From JAAYSA01 sp035367155 (lineage in GTDB: Bacteria > Bacillota_I > Bacilli_A > RFN20 > CAG-826): a stretch of 52,082 nt of DNA. The notes below the pieces were generated by a model. That model did not search any database, was not told where the DNA came from, and was given only the letters and a program-made list of their open reading frames with translations. Within the stretch, counting starts at the first letter, position 1, and every line of letters begins with the position of its first letter. The stretch is taken from positions 1-52,082 of the forward strand of contig DAOSJI010000007.1 in the NCBI GenBank assembly GCA_035367155.1, in the 5' to 3' direction. Both the position numbers and the translations under genes were made by a program. Shown here one piece after another: positions 49,029 to 52,082 of the stretch.

Positions 49029-50039
49029 ATGACGGATGGACCATTAAAAGAGAGAATTACCATTTATGAAGTTGCCGCTAAAGCTGGTGTCAGTTTAGCG
49101 ACCGTTTCGCGTGTTATTAATAATCATCAAAATGTGACTGAAAAAACACGCTTAAAAGTACAAAAAGCCATCGAAGAACTTGGCTATCGTCCAAGCGGGC
49201 TTGCTAAAGCTTTAGCAACAAGTAAAACTACAAATATAGGTGTTATTATCCCATCGGCAAATTATGTCTTTGTAGCAAATATGCTAAATGGTATTACAAA
49301 AACTGCTCGTGAATATGGTTATGCTATTACTCTTTTTGTGACCTCGCACGAAAAAGATGAGGCCCTACAAGCTATTGATAAACTAATTACAAGCCACGTT
49401 GATGGAGCTATTATTTTTGATGATGAGCTTGAAGAAGAGGATGTTGTCCAAATTGTTGGCTATCAAGTTCCTGTCGTCGTTGTTAATAATCGAATTGAAG
49501 ATGAAAAGAAAGTAGGTTGTATTACTTTTGGCTATGAACATACACTTCGAGAAATGATTAAAGATTATTTAAACCGCGGTGATAAAAAGATGTATTTTTT
49601 AACAATAAAAGATAATCCTGGTCGTCTATTAGAACGGCTTCAAAGAAGCTTTGTTAATACGCATAAGGCAGCAAATCGCGAGTATGACATTCTTTTAACT
49701 GAAGATTCTTATAGTATGACTTATGAAAAGTTTACAGATTTCTTCAAAGAAACAAGACGAGGTTTCTTTGTCTGTCATCGAGACTCACTTGCAGCAGCTG
49801 TAATTAATGCTGCAAAAGAAAATGGTCTTAGAATTCCTGAAGATGTTGAAATTTTAAGTCTTATTGGAACAAGATATGCTAAAATCTTGCGTCCACGTGT
49901 ATCAAATATGTTCTTAAATATGAATGAAGTCGGCGAAACTGCCATGAATATGCTTCGCGATATGCTAAATGGAGAAACTTATCCAAGACGAATCAAAATT
50001 GAAACTGAATTTGTCCCATTAGATACAACAATAAATTAA
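49029..50039 (+). CDS. ccpA: LacI family regulator, CcpA-like
   Basis: 336 residues. The N-terminal helix-turn-helix reads ITIYEVAAKAGVSLATVSRV (about 10-29), with the hinge helix GLAKALATSKT near 57-67, then a periplasmic-binding-protein-like core (IGVIIPSANYVFVANML). CcpA of Bacillus starts NVTIYDVAREASVSMATVSRV, a close match in this region, and length agrees (334). CcpA with HPr-Ser-P represses or activates carbon genes through cre sites. Whether it is CcpA or another LacI paralogue is not proven. Ribosome site AAAAGGAG. tyrS follows 30 nt downstream; in B. subtilis ccpA is also close to tyrS. Confidence 0.78.
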   Translation: MTDGPLKERITIYEVAAKAGVSLATVSRVINNHQNVTEKTRLKVQKAIEELGYRPSGLAKALATSKTTNIGVIIPSANYVFVANMLNGITKTAREYGYAITLFVTSHEKDEALQAIDKLITSHVDGAIIFDDELEEEDVVQIVGYQVPVVVVNNRIEDEKKVGCITFGYEHTLREMIKDYLNRGDKKMYFLTIKDNPGRLLERLQRSFVNTHKAANREYDILLTEDSYSMTYEKFTDFFKETRRGFFVCHRDSLAAAVINAAKENGLRIPEDVEILSLIGTRYAKILRPRVSNMFLNMNEVGETAMNMLRDMLNGETYPRRIKIETEFVPLDTTIN

Positions 50040-50069
50040 TTTTATATAGAAATAATATGAGGTAAATAT

Positions 50070-51320
50070 ATGGTTAATATTTATGAAGATCTCGTCTACC
50101 GAGGTCTTATCAAAGACTTTTCAAATGAAGATCGAATAAAAGAAATGCTTAATAGTAAGCAAGTTATTTATTGTGGTTTTGACCCAAGTGCTAGTAGTAT
50201 GCATATGGGCAATTTTGTTATGGTTATGACCTTAATGCGTCTACAAAGAGCAGGTCATAAAATTATTGGTGTTGTCGGTGGGGGAACTGGCATGATTGGA
50301 GATCCAGGTGGCCGTGATAGCGAACGTCAACTCCTTAACCGCAAGCAAGCCGACAAAAACACTCTTGCCTTAAGAAAGCAATTAGCAAAATATCTTGACT
50401 TAGAAGATACTAAAAACGGCGAAATTATTAATAATGAAGATTGGTTAGGTAATTTCAAATTAATTGATTTTCTTCGTGATGTTGGTAAACATTTCACTAT
50501 AAATTATATGCTAGCGAAAGAATCAGTAAGTAGAAGACTAGAAACTGGTATTTCCTATACTGAATTTAGCTATATGCTTCTTCAAGCTTACGACTTCCTT
50601 TATCTTCATGAGAAAAAAGGTGTCACAATGCAAATTGGTGGAAGTGATCAATGGGGTAATTTAACCGCTGGACTAGATTTAATTAGAAAAGTAAAAGGAC
50701 CAGATGCCAATGTTGAAGTAATGACAGCACACCTTCTTACGAATTCTGATGGTAAAAAGTTTGGTAAAAGTGTTGATGGTGCTCTTTTTATTGATAAAGA
50801 TCTTTTTAGTCCATATAGGTTATATCAATATTTTATTAATGTTAGTGATGAAGATGCAGCTAAACTTTTAAAGGCACTTACCTTTTTAACTAAAGATGAA
50901 ATAGAAACACTTCTAGAAGAACACTCAAAAGATCCAGGCAAACGTCTTGCTCAATATAAATTAGCAAGTGAAGTTGTTACCATCGTTCATAATGGCACTC
51001 ATCTAGAACGGGCAATTAAAATGAGCGAAGCTCTTTTTTCAGGCGATGTAAGCGAGTTAGAAAAAGAAGAAATCATTGAATTATTTGGTGATGTTACTAT
51101 AAAAATAGCCGAAAAAAGTAAATTAGAAGATGTTCTTATTGAAGTAGGTGCTGCTTCTAGTAAACGGGAAGCCCGCGAATTTTTACGAAATAACTCAATA
51201 CTTTTAAATGGAAAAAGAGTTAATGATGGAGAAGCACTATTAACAAAAAAAGATGCCTTGCATAATAAGTTTTTAATTATTCGTCGCGGTAAAAAACGCT
51301 ATTTTGTTGCTACATTTTAG
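50070..51320 (+). CDS. tyrS: Tyrosyl-tRNA synthetase
   Basis: 416 residues, normal. The HIGH-like motif is HMGN (45-48) in DPSASSMHMGNF; QIGGSDQWGN near 190 is the tyrosine site and KFGKS near 230 is the KMSKS equivalent. The C-terminal S4 RNA-binding domain (SKREAREFLRNNSILLNGKRV) completes it. It charges tRNA-Tyr. Ribosome site TGAGG. No T-box leader fits in the 30 nt upstream, unlike many Bacillota tyrS genes. Terminator follows. Confidence 0.96.
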   Translation: MVNIYEDLVYRGLIKDFSNEDRIKEMLNSKQVIYCGFDPSASSMHMGNFVMVMTLMRLQRAGHKIIGVVGGGTGMIGDPGGRDSERQLLNRKQADKNTLALRKQLAKYLDLEDTKNGEIINNEDWLGNFKLIDFLRDVGKHFTINYMLAKESVSRRLETGISYTEFSYMLLQAYDFLYLHEKKGVTMQIGGSDQWGNLTAGLDLIRKVKGPDANVEVMTAHLLTNSDGKKFGKSVDGALFIDKDLFSPYRLYQYFINVSDEDAAKLLKALTFLTKDEIETLLEEHSKDPGKRLAQYKLASEVVTIVHNGTHLERAIKMSEALFSGDVSELEKEEIIELFGDVTIKIAEKSKLEDVLIEVGAASSKREAREFLRNNSILLNGKRVNDGEALLTKKDALHNKFLIIRRGKKRYFVATF

Positions 51321-51338
51321 CACTATAAATATCTAATT

Positions 51339-51364
51339 AAGGCGCTGAAATAGCGCCTTTTTTT
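51339..51364 (+). terminator. Terminator of tyrS
   Basis: AAGGCGCT, loop GAAAT, AGCGCCTT, then a run of Ts. Confidence 0.88.
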
Positions 51365-51376
51365 ATTTATAAAAAA

Positions 51377-51406
51377 TTGGGGGTTGTTTTGCGCGACAAC
51401 CCCCAA
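51377..51406 (-). terminator. Terminator of the DUF898-like gene
   Basis: An 11-bp perfect stem, TTGGGGGTTGT/ACAACCCCCAA, unusually GC-rich for this genome. On the minus strand it is followed by TTTTTT. It lies 23 nt beyond the stop at 51429, not near the TAA at 51564. Confidence 0.85.
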
Positions 51407-51428
51407 GAAAGGAAGCAGATATTATGGT

Positions 51429-51563
51429 TTAATCTGCAAAATGTGTATGTTTAGCGACCCATTGTCTCTTTTTGATTGGAATCCAAAGTGAATAAATTCC
51501 AAGAGTAATAATCGTTAAGAGTAGCCATTTAATCCAAGTACCAAATAAACCGATTGCACGCCC
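51429..51563 (-). pseudogene. In-frame second half of the DUF898-like gene, beyond a TAA
   Basis: Read in the same frame directly after the TAA at 51566-51564, the sequence gives 44 sense codons (GRAIGLFGTWIKWLLLTII ... AKHTHFAD) and then TAA. LFGTWIKWLLLTIITLGIY with a following Trp is the DUF898/YjgN hallmark, and it repeats the unit just before the stop (FDGRLLQLWGW...GICYPW). The terminator placed behind this segment shows that it belongs to the gene. It is either lost by a nonsense change (one base from GAA, CAA or AAA) or read through. Confidence 0.75.
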
Positions 51564-51980
51564 TTAAAAAACAAGGCGACGTCCATCAACGATCATATGT
51601 TTTGTTTCCCATTTTTTCATTAAGCATAATGCCCAAGGATAACAAATACCAAATGATACTGCAGTAATTAGCGCACATAGAAGTGTCCAACCCCATAATT
51701 GAAGTAGGCGTCCATCAAATCTAGATTCTCCTTCATTTACGATGACTTCGGTTTTTTCTTTCTTTTTCTTAGCCATAACTATTTCTCCTTTTTCTTTTTC
51801 TTTTTCTTTTGTTTCTTCTTTAGCTTTTTTCTTAGTTTTTTCTTTAAGCTTTTTTTGCTTTTTTGCTTTTTTGTGTTTGGGCTTTTTTGCCCCATTAACA
51901 ATTAAGATAATAAAAAGACCAAGAATGTTAAGAGCAACTATTCCCGCGATTATAATAAGAAATATTAATTCAACACTCAT
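51564..51980 (-). CDS. DUF898-like membrane protein, ended early by a TAA
   Basis: 138 residues as read to the TAA. An N-terminal span (about 5-28) is followed by a very basic and acidic low-complexity stretch, KKPKHKKAKKQKKLKEKTKK and on to about 68, then a DUF898/YjgN-like unit with SRFDGRLLQLWGW and a second span (about 92-115). A good internal ribosome site AAGGAG stands 8 nt before an in-frame ATG at 51776 (MAKKKKEK), so a shorter product may be made, or two genes may have become one reading frame. The upstream start at 51980 has only a weak site. Function unknown. A full-length protein through the stop would have 183 codons. Confidence 0.65.
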   Translation of the reverse strand: MSVELIFLIIIAGIVALNILGLFIILIVNGAKKPKHKKAKKQKKLKEKTKKKAKEETKEKEKEKGEIVMAKKKKEKTEVIVNEGESRFDGRLLQLWGWTLLCALITAVSFGICYPWALCLMKKWETKHMIVDGRRLVF

Positions 51981-52082
51981 TAATTAGATTTCTTTCTATA
52001 GCATAATTGTTTTTGAATATAATTCGTTATATCTTGAGTATACTATAAGTTCTCTAAATTAAAAACTTAAAATTTAAAAACC

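Noticed and set aside
51377..51406. GC-rich hairpin as a mobile-element or integration site
   Set aside because: On the minus strand it is followed by six Ts and sits at the end of the DUF898-like gene, so it is a normal terminator.
51564..51566. Selenocysteine or pyrrolysine at the in-frame stop
   Set aside because: Those use UGA and UAG; this is UAA, and no recoding element was recognised. Mutation, error or plain readthrough is more likely.
1..52082. CRISPR arrays, prophage or insertion sequences
   Set aside because: No regularly spaced direct repeats, transposase, integrase or phage structural genes were seen anywhere in the window.

Overview
This window is an AT-rich stretch of a low-GC Gram-positive chromosome (Bacillota, Bacilli side; possibly one of the small-genome lineages near Erysipelotrichales/Acholeplasmatales/RF39, which is an inference from content only). 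The gene order priA - (rsmB-like) - rlmN - prpC - prkC - rsgA - rpe - rpmB is the classic Bacillus order. Shine-Dalgarno sites are mostly strong (AGGAGG-like). UGA is used as a stop (ends of priA and jetB) and Trp is UGG, so this is the standard bacterial code and not the Mycoplasma code. There is no prophage, insertion sequence, CRISPR array or rRNA. The window is nearly all genes; no stretch over 300 bases is unexplained.

Layout. 1-3174 (mostly minus): a flavodoxin-like protein cut by the window edge, a small membrane protein, tRNA-Gly, and a CPBP protease - TraX - thioredoxin operon. 3250-12141 (plus): YigZ, an M24 aminopeptidase with glycerol kinase, then the AddB/AddA recombination nuclease pair. 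12159-19468: a DUF5677-like protein, a minus-strand nucleoside kinase, an MscS channel, a thioredoxin-like lipoprotein, pyrophosphatase, a frameshifted trmL, and RqcH. 19549-29310: gmk, priA and the conserved translation/signalling cluster, containing an RsmB relative that has lost its catalytic cysteines and a Ser/Thr kinase without PASTA domains. 29387-35409: a membrane protein, then a three-gene SMC-like operon (JetA/JetB/JetC, i.e. MksF/MksE/MksB type) with no JetD nuclease. 35466-40026: a membrane protein with glgC-glgD-glgA (glycogen synthesis). 40141-48968: a compact T-box leader and leuS, then a run of closely packed genes: coaX, an ECF transporter S component, pepV, trmB, an M42 peptidase, ytpR and nicotinate phosphoribosyltransferase. 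49029-51320: a CcpA-like regulator and tyrS. The window ends with a minus-strand DUF898-like gene interrupted by an in-frame TAA.

The genes form housekeeping modules: DNA repair/restart (addAB, priA, the Jet/Mks complex), translation and tRNA modification (tRNA-Gly, leuS, tyrS, trmL, trmB, rlmN, rsgA, rqcH, ytpR, rpmB), cofactor supply (coaX plus a likely pantothenate transporter, nicotinate salvage), carbon storage (glgCDA, glpK, a CcpA-like regulator) and peptide turnover (pepP-, pepV- and M42-type). The points most worth a second look are the JetD-less condensin operon, the RsmB pseudoenzyme at the rsmB locus, a set of genes whose -10 box sits exactly 6 nt before ATG (probable leaderless mRNAs), two interrupted genes, and several perfect dyads lying on promoters.

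All functional names come from reading motifs and gene order by eye; no database search was possible.
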